Positions 11,582 through 23,700 of a stretch of DNA of 64,000 nucleotides are shown here, piece by piece. The DNA lies in NCBI GenBank assembly GCA_027559495.1, contig JAMXSV010000028.1, positions 2,604,001 to 2,668,000 of the forward strand, in the 5' to 3' direction. Position 1 is the stretch's first letter. Each line of letters opens with the position of its first letter. This DNA is from Aurifilum marmelostoma (Eukaryota; Ascomycota; Sordariomycetes; Diaporthales; Cryphonectriaceae). Position numbers and translations under genes: made by a program. The notes under the pieces were generated by a model, which did no database searches, was not told where the DNA came from, and was given only the letters and a program-made list of their open reading frames with translations.

Positions 11582-13406
11582 ATGTCGTCATCCATGCCTT
11601 GGCAAATGATGACAGCAGTTTCCGCCGTCGCGGGCTACGTCGCGACAACCACCTTCCACCCACAGTGGTCCACAGCCTCCTTTGCCGGCTACTTTCTGAG
11701 CAGCTGGGCCTTGAGCTTCTTCGCCTGGGCGTTCTGGATGGTCATACTGTGGCCCAAGGTCTTCTCGCCCCTTCGCGGCCTTCCAGGACCCAAGAACCTG
11801 TCCTGGTATAACGGGCAATGGGCAAAGATCAGGGCTCTCCCCAATGGTGTTCCCATGCAAGAATGGTACGATATATGTCCATTGCGAACTTCAGCAGCCC
11901 CCCCACCCCCTTTTCTTAAAAAAAAAAAGTCAATATAGATACACTAACATAAGAATGACACAATATAGGGCAACCACGGTACCACACCACGGCGTGATCC
12001 GCTACCTGGGTCTTTTCAACCAGGAACGCCTCCTGATCATCTCGCCCAAGGCGCTGGCCGAGGTCCTCGTGACCAAGAACTACGACTTCTGCAAGCCCGC
12101 CACCATTCGCTTTGCCCTGTCGCGAATCCTTGGTTTTGGCGTCCTCATGGCCGAGGGAGACGAACACAAGACGCAGCGGCGCAACCTCATGCCTGCCTTT
12201 GCGTTTCGCCACATCAAGGACTTGTATCCTGTCTTCTGGGCCAAGTCCCGCGAGGGTGTGCAGGCTATGGTGCGGCAGATACAGCTCGACGCCGTTCCAC
12301 CAGCGGAACCCTCCTCGTCATCCCCCGATCCAGAGAAGTCAGCCGTCTCTGATACCGGCAAGACGGCCTTCCTCGAGATATCAAGCTGGGCGTCCCGCAT
12401 CACACTTGATATCATCGGCGTTGCAGGTCTAGGCCAAGACTTTGGCGCCATAGCAGACCCGACCAACCCGCTCTTCCAGACGTACATGACGGTATTCAAG
12501 CCGTCCCGAGGTGCGCAGCTACTCCAGCTACTAGGGCTCCTGCTCCCCTCGTGGCTGGTGACCCGGATCCCTATGCAGCGCAACTCGGACATGGCCGGTG
12601 CGAGCATCACGATCCGGCGGACATGCGCCGAGCTGATCCGTGCAAAGAAGGACAGACTGGCCCGCGAAAAAGAGCGGGCTGACGTGGACATCCTGAGCGT
12701 GGCACTTGAGAGCGGCGGGTTCACGGACGAGAACCTTGTCGACCAGCTCATGACCTTCCTGGCCGCAGGGCACGAGACGACGGCGAGCAGCACGACGTGG
12801 GCCATCTACTTGCTGTGTCGGCACCCAGAGATCCAGGCCAGACTGCGGCGCGAGGTGAGGGAGCGGCTACCAGGTGTGGACGCCAACAATGCGAGCGCGA
12901 CCATCTCGAGCCTTGATATTGACCACATGCCGTACCTCAACGCTGTGTGCTCCGAGGTACTGCGTTACTACGCCCCCGTGCCCATGACGATGCGCGAGGC
13001 AGCTGTGGACACGACGATCCAGGGACAACACGTTCCCAAAGGAACGAGGATCGTGTTGAGCGCCAGTGCGACCAACAAGGAACCGACGCTTTGGGGATCA
13101 GACGCCCGCCAGTTCAACCCAGACCGGTGGTTGCCCAAGCATGACGGCGACAAGAGCGCGGCAGCTGGTGGCGCGACCAGCAACTATGCTTTCATGACGT
13201 TTCTGCATGGGCCGAGAAGCTGCATCGGATCCAGCTTCGCCAAGGCCGAGTTCGCGTGTCTAATCGCGGCGCTGGTGGGCAAGATGGAGTTTGAGCTGAG
13301 GTATCCTGAGGACCACGATGAGGATAAACTTGAAATCAAGTCTGGGGTTACAATAAGGCCAGCCAAGGGGATGCATGTGAAGGTGAGGGTGCTGGATGGG
13401 TGGTGA
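11582..13406 (+). CDS. Cytochrome P450 monooxygenase (membrane-anchored, family not assigned)
   Basis: A haem-thiolate oxygenase, probably on the endoplasmic reticulum membrane and fed by NADPH-P450 reductase; the substrate is unknown. Exons are 11582-11865 and 11969-13406, giving 573 aa. The 103-bp intron has donor GTACGA, branch CTAAC and acceptor TATAG, and joins MQEW to ATTVPHHGVIR. Residues 1-60 carry two hydrophobic stretches, followed by the proline hinge LRGLPGPKNL. The I-helix motif AGHETT, K-helix EVLR (ExxR), FNPDRW and the haem loop FLHGPRSCIGSSFA (Cys ligand) are all intact, so the enzyme should be functional. Its domain pattern resembles CYP3/CYP4-clan fungal P450s. No biosynthetic genes lie next to it, so a xenobiotic or lipid role is as likely as secondary metabolism. 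Confidence 0.93.
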
Positions 13407-14310
13407 TGGGTGGTGAATGTTGGCGTTGCAGACAGCGTAATAGATCTATGGCCCAAGCAACATGGCCAGTGGTGGTAATCTGATAACAAAGAGAACTAGT
13501 GAACCTCGTTATGGCTTGACACTGTAGCTGGCCATCACAACTCTCAAGCGAAGAGGAACCACATACCGCTTCTCTTCTCTTTGTGGCTCCAGAGACCAAC
13601 TGAGTGACGGCAGATCGACGATGCGCAGTATCCACGACATTGCGTTACGCCCCCTCTCTCCGTCTCCAGGGAGTTACTCACCGCAGGATCGACTGACCTC
13701 CCATCTGTCCAGACTCGGTTCTTCAGGATCCCGGCAAGGGCGTACTTGGTCGAGGCACATCCGCAGCTCCAGGTCTCCTGCGCTCAGGCCAGAGGGAGTG
13801 GGAATACCACCTGCGGGAGTACAAACCTTAAAAAAATATTCACCGAGAGATCTAGCATCCACCCGCGCATGAGGATCGTTGTACCTTGACGACGATGAGG
13901 TGGGGAGAAGATCAACGTTCAAAGCCAAATGATGTGAGCAATTCCCCTGGAGGGAGCAGGCGGGGAGACCGTTCCGTGCTCGCGTCACCTTCCAAGCGTC
14001 TTTCCACCATGAGCACAGACTCCGAAAACACGTCGATAGAGGTGGTGTGCATCGCTGCCAGAGCATCACCCACAATTACTCCACCGTCGCCAGCCAGCCG
14101 AGCTTCCAGGGGGGGGGGGACCAAAGTCAAAGACAGTTCTACCGCTGGAGGTGGCTCCCGCGGAGATGCAGCAGAAATCGACTGACAGACCAACTGACCG
14201 ACTCTTCTCGCTCACATACTCTCTCCTGTCTGCAATCGATCCGGAAAAGGCACGAACGCTGGTGGCGGTCCGGGCTGGTCCCTCTTGGGTTAGATCACAG
14301 GGTGGACTTT

Positions 14311-14342
14311 GTGTGTGTGTGTGTGTGTGCGTGTGTGTGTGT
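14311..14342. repeat. (GT)n microsatellite, one interruption
   Basis: Sixteen GT-type units interrupted by a single C at 14330. It is an ordinary dinucleotide repeat in an intergenic stretch. Confidence 0.9.
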
Positions 14343-15137
14343 CTTTGTCGTCGGCCCAGTTGGATGGGCAGTAGAGGCAAGGGGGAACCCCTTCCATCTT
14401 GTCCCCGCTATATTGTACTCGTTTGTCTGTCGGCCAAGTCCAATCGAGTCGAGTCGTGTATGTGTGTTCGGGCGGGGCCCCTCGAGGAGTTTCCCACATC
14501 ACTCCAGCCTTCTCTCTCTGAGTCTCACATGGCAGCGCTGTGCTGCAGGCCTCGAGCTGTGATGAATGAGCCTCGTCTCCTCCCAGGCCTGCTCATTGAT
14601 CCATGATCCCAGAGGTTATGTGGTTGACAGCATCTCAATCGAAGCAGACACTGTGGCTCTGGGCGCCGTCAACACTTGCTGCCGGCCCTATCCAGAGAAA
14701 TGAGAAAGGCAAAGACTTGTCTTGATCCAATAGAAACGCAGCCGACTTGTCAAGGGCTCAGTCGTTCCCACATCGGGTCAAAGAAGGAGAGATCTGATGA
14801 TGCTGCATGTGTGAGATCTCTTACCGTCGAAACTGGTGGCTTTGTGTCTCTCGTCCATATCCCGTGTCTTGGGCCTTGGTCAGCGTATCGGGATGGGAGG
14901 GCAAGAGTCGCGCGATATTTAGTCTTGATGATGAAGGTCGTTCGTTGGGCCATCGCTTCGTTTTCCTTGGCGATCCATCTTCTTCGAATTGTTTGAAACG
15001 AGGAAAGAACATTTCGGACTGATCCAGTCTCAGACGATGTGGACTGAGGGCAGGTGAGATGGGCAATACGCTAACACCTACCGCCCGCAATTTCTCATGA
15101 CTCTCGTAAGTTCCTTCCACTCCAGGCCTTGCGGCAG

Positions 15138-15140
<3 letters not shown>

Positions 15141-15173
<33 letters not shown>
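15141..15173. repeat. Poly-T tract (T33)
   Basis: A run of 33 T followed by CTCTCTTCCTCC. This is the longest homopolymer in the window and is likely to vary in length between clones and assemblies. Confidence 0.9.
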
Positions 15174-16723
15174 CTCTCTTCCTCCCCTTTCCCTCTCGCT
15201 CTTTCCCCTTGGCAGCCGGCGTCGTGTCTTTGTGATGGGGGCATTTCCTCTCTCCTCCTCGAGGCGCCTTGCCCCACCCACCCCTTCAATAAAACTCCAG
15301 TGCTTGTACCTCACCTCGCTGGCAGCACCGGTCACACACAGACACACACACGTCGACCACCCGATCATACATGGAACATGTCATTTTGAAAAAAGAGAGA
15401 AGCTTCACCAGCTTGAATCTCGCCACCCATCCCGGACCAGGAACATCTAGCCATTATCGTGTGCTGTGCTGTGGATGGGACAGGCTGGTCGGGCCGAAGA
15501 ACTGGCTGGGATGGAGCATACTCGCTTCTGCAGCCCCTCTCTCGGTGTGTGTGTCTCTTTTCTCTCTGTTTTCTTTGTGTATGTGTGTCTCTCTCTCCCG
15601 CTCCCCTTTCCCACCACCAGTTGATCATATGACCCGCCCTGCAGATGGATTAGCGCATGTCTTTTTGTTGTCTGTTGCAGGACGAGGACTTGAGATGAGA
15701 CCTGCATGGCCCGATCTGCATGCACGCACTCACTCGATTGTCCCCTTTCTTCATGCCGTCCCTGCACCAACCGATCAAACCAGCCAACCAAGATGGAGGA
15801 GAGCACACACCTGCGGGAGAACGATGGTGATGGATGAGAGACAACAGAGAAGGCGCTCAAGCCCCCTTGTTTCCATCTCGTCCTTGCAGGTCATTTGATT
15901 AGATTGTCCCCCCTCATGTTCATCATGGCCTAGTGTGCCGAGGCAGGTCTCTGATCCCGAACATTTTCATGCAAGTCATTCTAATTGACCCCTCCCTCGT
16001 GCGGTCGCTCTGAAGAGAGAGAGAGTATAGGGAGGAGAATGATGTGCTGGCGTCACTCGAACGTGACTTCGCACGGTCGAAGCCTTGTGGGGTAGGTATC
16101 ATTGAGGTCGTGCGTCCCCTCAGCTGGATGTAACGTTTATAATCTGTGTCTCATGTATAATTATGCCTTGCTGCGACTACTGATGAGGTGGCCGGGTCAG
16201 GTCAAGAGTTGACAGACATAGGTTCGCTCTCGAGTGATTCGAGGGGTTAGTCCTATTCAGCTGCCGGTAGACAGATTGCCTTGACAAAGAAAAGGAAAAA
16301 TAGCGGCGACGAGGGTCTGGGCTTAGCGCTGCTGATTACAAGAGAGTCAATCCCATTGTTCACAAGAATGGGCGGGCGGGGCAGCTATAGCATGGCTCTG
16401 GAATTTGCAGTTGGAGGGGCATCGTCGATAATAAGTTTATGAATGATGAATTTGGTTAAATTGTAAGCTGAATTCAGCTACCGAAATTTGCTCGAACAGC
16501 ACATGCGAGAGGAGGCATGGCATGAGAGTATCTATAAATGAATAACAGAATAGAAAAATAAGTAGAGATCGTGCCTCATTTGAAAACGCCCACGCCGATG
16601 TCCCTCGTGTGGCCGTGGTGCCACCACATAATAAGAAGTATAGCTGTAAACAGAAGAGATTGGAAGCTCAAGAGGGTCAAAGAACTGAAGTGAAAAAGCA
16701 AAGACAGGTGGCGGTGGTGATGA

Positions 16724-17659
16724 TCACCATGTGCCATGTAGCCTGTTCCTTCTACTACTCCTCCCCCTGTTCTGTAGTCCTATCCTCTCGTTCCTAATGA
16801 GGCTCTGCCACCGCGAGCTTACGCTGTTGTAGTCTCTTCCGGGCAGGTTGCGCACGCAGTCCTCCCACACCTCGTTGGACAGGTCCAGGTTCTTGACCTT
16901 CTCGAGGACGATCTCCACCAGCTTGGAGTCGTCCTCCTTGCTCCACTGCTCACGAGTGCGCTTCAGCTGATGTTGTTGCTGCTGCTGCTCGCCCGTCTCC
17001 ATGGCCATACCGCCGAATTGGGGGACGCTCGTTTTTCCTACCTCCTCCTGTTGGGGAGGCATGCCAATCTTGTGAAAGTCCTCCCTGGTGAGCCCGCGGG
17101 GGACGTCGGGCGGTGCGATGCGCTGCCTCTTGGGCGTCGACGGCGCAGCGCGCGGCGACGTCTCGACAGGTTGCTGTGCGCCCCTAAAAACGAAGACACC
17201 ACCTTCATCGAGCTTCTGCTCCCCGCCAAAGATATTGTTGCTAACGTTGTCCTCCTCTGTCCGCTCGTCACCTTCATCCTCGTCGTCGCTCCTCCCCAGG
17301 TCGTCCTCAACGGCCCTCCTTCTCTTGTTGATGCCTCTTGGCGGCGGCGCGCGCTTCTTGATCCTGTACCGGGGCAGCTCAGACTGGCCCAGAGCGACGG
17401 GTCCGGTGGCGGCGGGCTTGGCCTCACGGCGTCGCAGCCTGCGCGCGGGGCTGGGTCTGTTGGCGAGAGGCGGCGACGGCAGGTGGGCGTTGGGCGCGGG
17501 ACCGGAGAGCAGGCTGTGCAGGTTGCGGCAGGAGTTGATCAGGTTGCCGATGGCACTTTGGGTCGAGAAGGGCTGTGGACTGGTAGGCGGCGAAATGAAA
17601 AGCGCGGACTGCAGGCGCGGCTGCGATGTGTCGCAAGTGAGTGCTGACGGTAGTAGCAT
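16724..17659 (-). CDS. Myb/SANT-like DNA-binding protein, hypothetical
   Basis: A single-exon frame of 311 aa. Residues 1-60 contain a stretch with SPPTSPQPFSTQSAIGNLI and LHSLLSGPAP, typical of fungal nuclear proteins. A basic segment follows (RRLRRREAKP, RYRIKKRAPPP, NKRRR), which could act as a nuclear localisation signal, then an acidic stretch, a PKRQR motif and a short glutamine run. The C-terminus (about residues 235-300) holds one Myb-type repeat with three tryptophans, in REQWSKEDDSKLVEIV, NEVWEDC and SVSSRWQSLI. The first two tryptophans are 25 residues apart rather than the usual 18-19. A GTAAGC word inside the last helix could be a splice donor, but the Myb repeat is only complete if it is read through. 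I do not recognise a named ortholog; DNA binding is inferred from the repeat. Confidence 0.75.
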   Translation of the reverse strand: MLLPSALTCDTSQPRLQSALFISPPTSPQPFSTQSAIGNLINSCRNLHSLLSGPAPNAHLPSPPLANRPSPARRLRRREAKPAATGPVALGQSELPRYRIKKRAPPPRGINKRRRAVEDDLGRSDDEDEGDERTEEDNVSNNIFGGEQKLDEGGVFVFRGAQQPVETSPRAAPSTPKRQRIAPPDVPRGLTREDFHKIGMPPQQEEVGKTSVPQFGGMAMETGEQQQQQHQLKRTREQWSKEDDSKLVEIVLEKVKNLDLSNEVWEDCVRNLPGRDYNSVSSRWQSLIRNERIGLQNRGRSSRRNRLHGTW

Positions 17660-20311
17660 GTTGGCGGTGTGATGTGATGCGATGCGATGCGATGCGACAA
17701 TGCTATGCGCTGACGTAGTTGCGCGGCTCGAAAAAAGGGTCGCGCGATATTCTTGAAGCGCTAGGGAATAAGTGTATGTGCTTTTGTGTGCGCGGTCACC
17801 CTACGGTATGGGTTGCGAAGGTAGTATGCGAAGGCAGTTGCGACTTGGTTGTTTGCGACAAGGCGGCAATGAGTCAACACGGGAGAATGCGCCGGGCACG
17901 AGATGGTTGCGCGGCGCAGAGGAGGTGGGTAGTATGTGATTAGAGTATTCGCAAGGTGTTATGAGGCAAATGCGCAATCAGATCCGGTGAGAATCAGTGG
18001 TGGTGGCAGCGAACAATGTTATTTTCAGTGGCTGGTGTTTTCGTAGAAGGTGTGCAGGACAACGGGCGGTAACGGGTGGTTTAGTAGGAAGGGGGAGAAG
18101 GAACTGGGGATGGGCGGGAGAGGCTTGGCTGTTAGGAGGGGGGGTGGCCATTAAGTCGGCCGCGGTAAGGGTTCGACCATGACCACCTATTTCACAGAGG
18201 GTTGGAGGAGAGAGAGCCAGCAGAAGGGCCAGAGGGCCCGAGGGGGGGGCAGGGGGGCCCCCCAAGTCGGATTGACCCACTCGGGTACAGAGTACCTGCG
18301 CCCAAGGGTGGGGCTCTGATGAACAGCGATGGCCCTGACCCGGCCCTGGGGCCCAAGGTCCTCCCCTCCCCCCTGGCATCCTGGTCTTTTGACATGCTGT
18401 TGTCGTTGATGTGAATCGACGTTAAAGGTCCATGTACATGAGTGCACCTGGTGATGCACACTAACTATGGTCTACACTCTCTCCCACCACCATCACAGTT
18501 TATCCCCCCCCCTAGTAGGAGCACACCCCAACCTTTCTTTTTCCCTCCTCCTAAGCGACACCGCCTAAGCCTTGTCCTCCTCCCACCATCCCACCACGCT
18601 CCTCGCCCTCTTCTCTTTCCCCCTTCACCGAGCAGATTCACTATCACATTGATCTTGTACACAGTAGTAAACATGTTCGAACATGTAATTGATGAGGATG
18701 CAGCAACGCATGCATGGCTCTCTCCACTGACTGACGGTGAGGGGGGGCAGGCCGACCTGCAGGAGGACCACAATACTTTAGCTAGTGCAGGGCTTCTCTT
18801 CCATCCCTCTTCCGTCTCCCTCCCTGGTCCGTGACGTTTCCTTTCTGTTCCCTCTATCCTCTCCTGATAGTGCCCCCGCTTTTCAGTTGATGCAATGCAA
18901 GCACTCAAGAAAATGTGGCAGAGGGCCACCCACTCAAACAGAAGGGGGGAGAGGTCCAGATCATGTCCTGTGGATCTTGTTGGCCCGTCCGCCGCCCTCT
19001 GTTGTTGTTGTTGTCGTTGCCGGGGGCATACTCTCCCTGTCAAATCTGTTCCAGGATGACAGTGTTCTCATCTCATCCGTTGGATGGCCTCGTTTCTCAA
19101 ATCTTCCATAATGTGGGCTGGGCTCTGAAGATGTCAATGTGACTCTTAGTCTTGGGGCAAACCTAGGAGGCTGCCCTGCCTCGAGACGAGCCTGGTTAGT
19201 TGTCACCGGTTGCATGAACGTGTGTGTATGACTGTCCCTACCTACTACCATAGTACATACCGCCCTTTCGCCCTTTCCTGGACTATCGACAAAGTTCCCT
19301 CAACACAAAACTTAATTGAGGGCAGGAGCACCCTGAGAGGTAAATGAGAGAAAAAGAGAGAGGAAGGTACGCATGACGAGATAGTATATGCTATGCTCCT
19401 ACCTTGTCTCCCTTCCTGGCCATCCCTTCCTCTGTTAGTCGTACCAACCCTACCCCTCGTGCCCTCCTTCATCACTTGTGCCTGCTTTCTACTCTGTACA
19501 TCTCGATGAGTTCACCATTTCCCGATCTGGGCTGCTGTCCTCTCTTCTGGGATGCGACCGACTGTCGTCATAATAAATGTGCCCTGCCAGGTTTTCCTGC
19601 CATGGCATTCTTCGTGAACCCACGAATATCTATCTTCTTATTTTCATGCCCAGATCCAAACCTACAATCTCGATCGCCTTTTTGCATGCCCCCCCCCCAA
19701 CGCTTCTTCCCCTCTTGGCCCCTCACACCTTGTATCTTCTGCTCGGTATGAGGGCCCCCCTCTCTCTTCCTCGCTGCCTAGATCATGATGAGGAGTTGGA
19801 CAGACGACGGGGACATCACACAGGCAGCCATCCCCGCGGGTGTGCACCGGCTGACTCGATTCATCGTGGAGCCCAATGTCGTATTGAATCGCTGAATTTC
19901 CACACAGTTACCGCTTCCTCCTCCGCCCGTTGACACTTATCGATATCTGCCCTACGCCCCTCTGCAAGCACTTCCGAACCTACCGTTGATTACCTGTCTA
20001 TCAGTCTATCAATCTCCTCATCGCATTGCATCCCATCCCATCGTGACGTGACCCTCTTATCCTCATCGTGCAGTAGTTCAACGATCACCATGCTCTTTTC
20101 CCTTCCTTTCATCCCACCACACAACTTATGATCTCGTACCACATCTTGCATATCCTCGATTCCCGAAGCCCAAGCATCACATGGTCCACTGCAGGGCACC
20201 ATATGCGGGGGGCCTTCTATCTCGTGGGCCTGAAGCCTTGCCTGAAGTGCCGTTTTAGGAAGCACTATAGCAGCGGCACTCGGTCATGTGGCCATTCTAC
20301 AAATTAAGACT

Positions 20312-20313
<2 letters not shown>

Positions 20314-20353
<40 letters not shown>
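20314..20353. repeat. (CA)20 microsatellite
   Basis: An uninterrupted CA dinucleotide tract of about 40 bp, the purest microsatellite in the window. It is probably polymorphic. Confidence 0.95.
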
Positions 20354-20710
20354 AGCCACCGGTTTCACCAGAACGATCTATCTATTGCACCTCATGATCG
20401 CGCCAACAGATATGATTGGGCCTGAGCCGTACCACAGCCATCCATTGGAATGCAACAAGCGTCTATTTTTCTTCTCCCTCTCTCCTGCGTCAAAATTTAG
20501 ACACAATGAGGCGCTGCTAGAAGACGAACTACTCCTATACTTCTCACCGCCATGTGCGCCTCATACATCACAGGTCAAACTCAAAAAGGGGAAGCAGTGT
20601 GGAATAGATCTGGTGCGACTGCATATCGAAGAAGAGAGAGCAGCTTGGAACAGACCAAGGTCGAAATCAAAGGGGGGGGGGGCGGGAATCCTGAGACGTG
20701 TAGTCCAAAT

Positions 20711-20770
20711 CTAGACGCGCCAGAACGCGTCAAAACGCGTCTCCACCTAGACGGATACGCGTCGACGCGG
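20711..20770. promoter_or_regulatory. Cluster of ACGCGT (MluI cell-cycle box-like) sites
   Basis: Three exact ACGCGT words at 20725, 20735 and 20757, flanked by one-mismatch copies ACGCGC at 20715 and ACGCGG at 20765; a further ACGCGC lies at 20854. ACGCGT is the known site for APSES factors of the Mbp1 type. The nearest recognised genes are about 3 kb to the left (Myb-like) and 4.3 kb to the right, so a target gene is not evident. Confidence 0.4.
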
Positions 20771-23700
20771 GATTCCAGGTCCACTTTTTTTATATTGACC
20801 AATTGCATAACACGAAGGCTCCCATGAGGTAGCATCAGAGTGGGGCGAGCTAGACGCGCTCATCCCGGACCTGCCCCAGCGATGGTGCTTATGGGGGATG
20901 GATGGATTGGGGGGAAGAGGTGGTCCGGTCCCGAGTTTCCGGCTTTCAATCTCGTGTTTCCCTGTGCGTGCGTGCTGTTGCAATGACGGGATCGAGGGGA
21001 GGAGCATAAGGAGGAGGTGGAGGACAGAGCACATACATCTTGTGATCGATCTCCTCTCCTCTTGCACTGCAACATGACGGCAGTCCCGGGTTGAGCTGGG
21101 ATGGGCAGCTGTCTCTTGGGGGTGTCCACATCCCAGCATCCCAAAGCATCCAGCATGCACCATCTACCGTCAGTTCACATGTTTGGACAGGGCTTTCTCT
21201 TGTATGCAGGCTGAAAGGATATACTTCTACTTGTGCAGGCACAAGAGGTACATGTCTCGTGCACGCACTCGCACTCGCGTGCGCACAAAACATAGTACGA
21301 TGCACAATGCACCTACAACTCACACATACATACATACATGGACAACACAGCACACAGCTCACACGAGCAGCCCAGCGTTGCAGCAGCGGTGAGGCTAGCC
21401 CGACCTCATGCTGGTTCCCAGCTCAGCTCAACAAGCGCCCCAAGCCCGTCCATCCATCCCGAGCGAGGGGCCCAGCCAGTGAGCGGTCCTGCCCAAGCCT
21501 GCGTGGCAGCACGCTCGTCCATCTGGACCCCTAACGGCCTGGCCTACAACTGTATTACCAGAGTACATGCTACAATGTATGTATGGACCAGGATCCCGGG
21601 TTCTCGTGTTCTGCTCGGTTCGTCATCAAGGGTCCTCTGGACGCCCGGAGCCGTTGGACATGGCTTGAGCACAGTGAAATCTCTGCTCCGCTTGCCACGT
21701 CGCACCGGGGGGGGCCACCAAAACCCCCAAGGTTCCAGGGGCCAAGGGTGAATGGATTATTGGATCCCGTCCTCGGGTCAGGCCATGGGAAAGTTCGTCA
21801 AGCCCGTGTGCATTCTCCGTGATGTTGATCAGTCACTCTTGTTTAGTCAGTCAGTATATCAGCCTTGGAAACTCACGTTTCCATGTCCTGTCCTGGATGC
21901 GCAACCATGATTCCTTCATTAACACCCCCCCCTCCCCACAGGTGTGGGGCCGTTTAGAGTGGAGGAAGAGAAGCTGCCTTCACTCTTCTGTCGTCGGCTA
22001 TCTCGCGAGGAATTGATTATGGACATTCTGTACTATGTTTCCCCTCGTTCTAGTTTCCTTCCTATCTTGCACCTTAAATCTGGTCCTGCCTCCATGCCTG
22101 CACTGCGGTCCCTCCAGTTCCCATACTGCACGCCCTGCAACCTGCCGTGCTACTACTGTCGTGCTACCGCAGCCATCAGAATTTCTCTTTGTGCGCCCTG
22201 CTTCGTCCCAACGGTCAGCTCAAATTGGGACCCGGCAAAGCAACAGAGTCCAGCCTTCCTTGCTCGATCCCTACCCGGGACCAACCAGTCGGGCCTTAAT
22301 GCCACGGCTAAGCAGGAAGGGTGATAAACTCTAGAAAATTTCCCTCATTTTCACCCCCCCCCCCTTTCTTCTTCAGTGATTCATTGATCGATAGTAGAAT
22401 ATTAGCTTATTTCTCAGGAAGCACAGGCATATTGATCTGACTCGTGCACTGTGGCAATGTTTTCTTCGAAGTTTTCTGTTTTAAATTGTCTCTTTGCCGT
22501 TTCCCTGCTGACTTTGAGCAGCGTCGAGGCCATTTCTCGAAGTGGTCAGGCTTCGGAAACCAAATTGACCTGGGATCTACTTGGTAGCTAGGCAGCTAGG
22601 GTAGAATGGGCTGTCAGGTCTCCTGTAGTACTATGTTAGCGATGCATGCAGCCTTTCCAGCATACCATCCATGAGAACCACTGCAACCCCAGCCATTCTT
22701 TTTTCTTTTTTTCTTCTTCCTTCTCCGGGTACGAATATGACCCTCCTGCGCATGTACGGCAGCCCGGCTGAAGCCACACGAGAGCCAGTCGATTGTTTCA
22801 ATGACTTCGTCTCCCCAACGTCCGGGAAGGCCATTGAGGGTATTGCTGCAATTTCGGGGGTTCAGCCCTGCTTCCGTCCGCGGCCTAGTCCCAAGTGGCT
22901 GGCTCCTTTCCATTCCAAGAAACAATCAAGGAAAAAGAAAGGGAAAAGAATTCCAGAATTCAGGGTCCTTGCGAGACTAGGTAGGACGATCAAGCTGGGC
23001 ACAATAAGCGCTGGAGCCTCATCTCGGCGGCAATCTCAAACACTTGTGTCTGCCGCTCATGCAGCAGGGGTGCCCATATAGAGAACGACTTGCCTAGTAC
23101 TTTACCGTCTCGGATTCTTTCCTCTCTCTGTCAGCTGCCAGGACAAGAGGAGAAGAGAGAAATGAAGGATCCCTGTGGCGAGCAGACCAGGGAAGATTCC
23201 AGCTCTTCGTTCCGGTTCCCCAGGGTCCAGCTCCAGTAAGCCCCCCGTTGCTTGTGTTTGTGTGTGCCGGGAGCTAGTCTCTTCATCTCAGCTTGGCTTG
23301 TAACTTCGGATCGCCCCGGATTTACATGAGTCTAAGGACACAGTGTTGCTAGGACCTTCTGGGCCTGCAGGTGGTTCCATTGGGAGGCTGTCAGGCGCCC
23401 GGCTGCGAAGTAGACATCAACCGCATTCCTGTTGTCGTCGTTGTGGAAACCTGGGCGCGCGCGTTTTCTTGGGATATCATCATGATCGTCGGGCCTGGGG
23501 ATTTTTATGAGTGTGGTCTATTACAACTTTGCAATGAGCAGATCATGGTGCCGTTGATTTTTATTTGCCCTTGTGTAGCTTTAGTTTATATCTCCCACCC
23601 TTACCTACAAGCTGTTATCGGGGTAGTGGGATGGATCATCGGGCCTTTCTCATGAAATCTTTTGGGTACATATTCTTTTTCTATCCTTCTCTTTTCCCCT

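Larger units (their letters stand above)
13407..16723. other. Intergenic region P450 - Myb-like gene
   Basis: About 3.3 kb between two convergent genes. No gene could be confirmed. Weakly coding-like stretches occur at about 13.68-13.81 kb and 13.91-14.19 kb on the minus strand, but no coherent exon chain could be built. The region holds a TG tract at 14311-14342, a T33 run at 15141-15173 and CT-rich patches near 15560-15610. The rest is unremarkable. Confidence 0.5.

Noticed and set aside
15371..15898. 175-aa plus-strand open frame
   Set aside because: Runs through CT and GT simple repeats; composition is not protein-like and it overlaps a minus-strand frame of similar length.
18465..19043. 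192-aa minus-strand open frame in the gene-poor interval
   Set aside because: Low-complexity glutamine and glycine stretches from pyrimidine-rich DNA, no domain, no splice chain, no promoter context.
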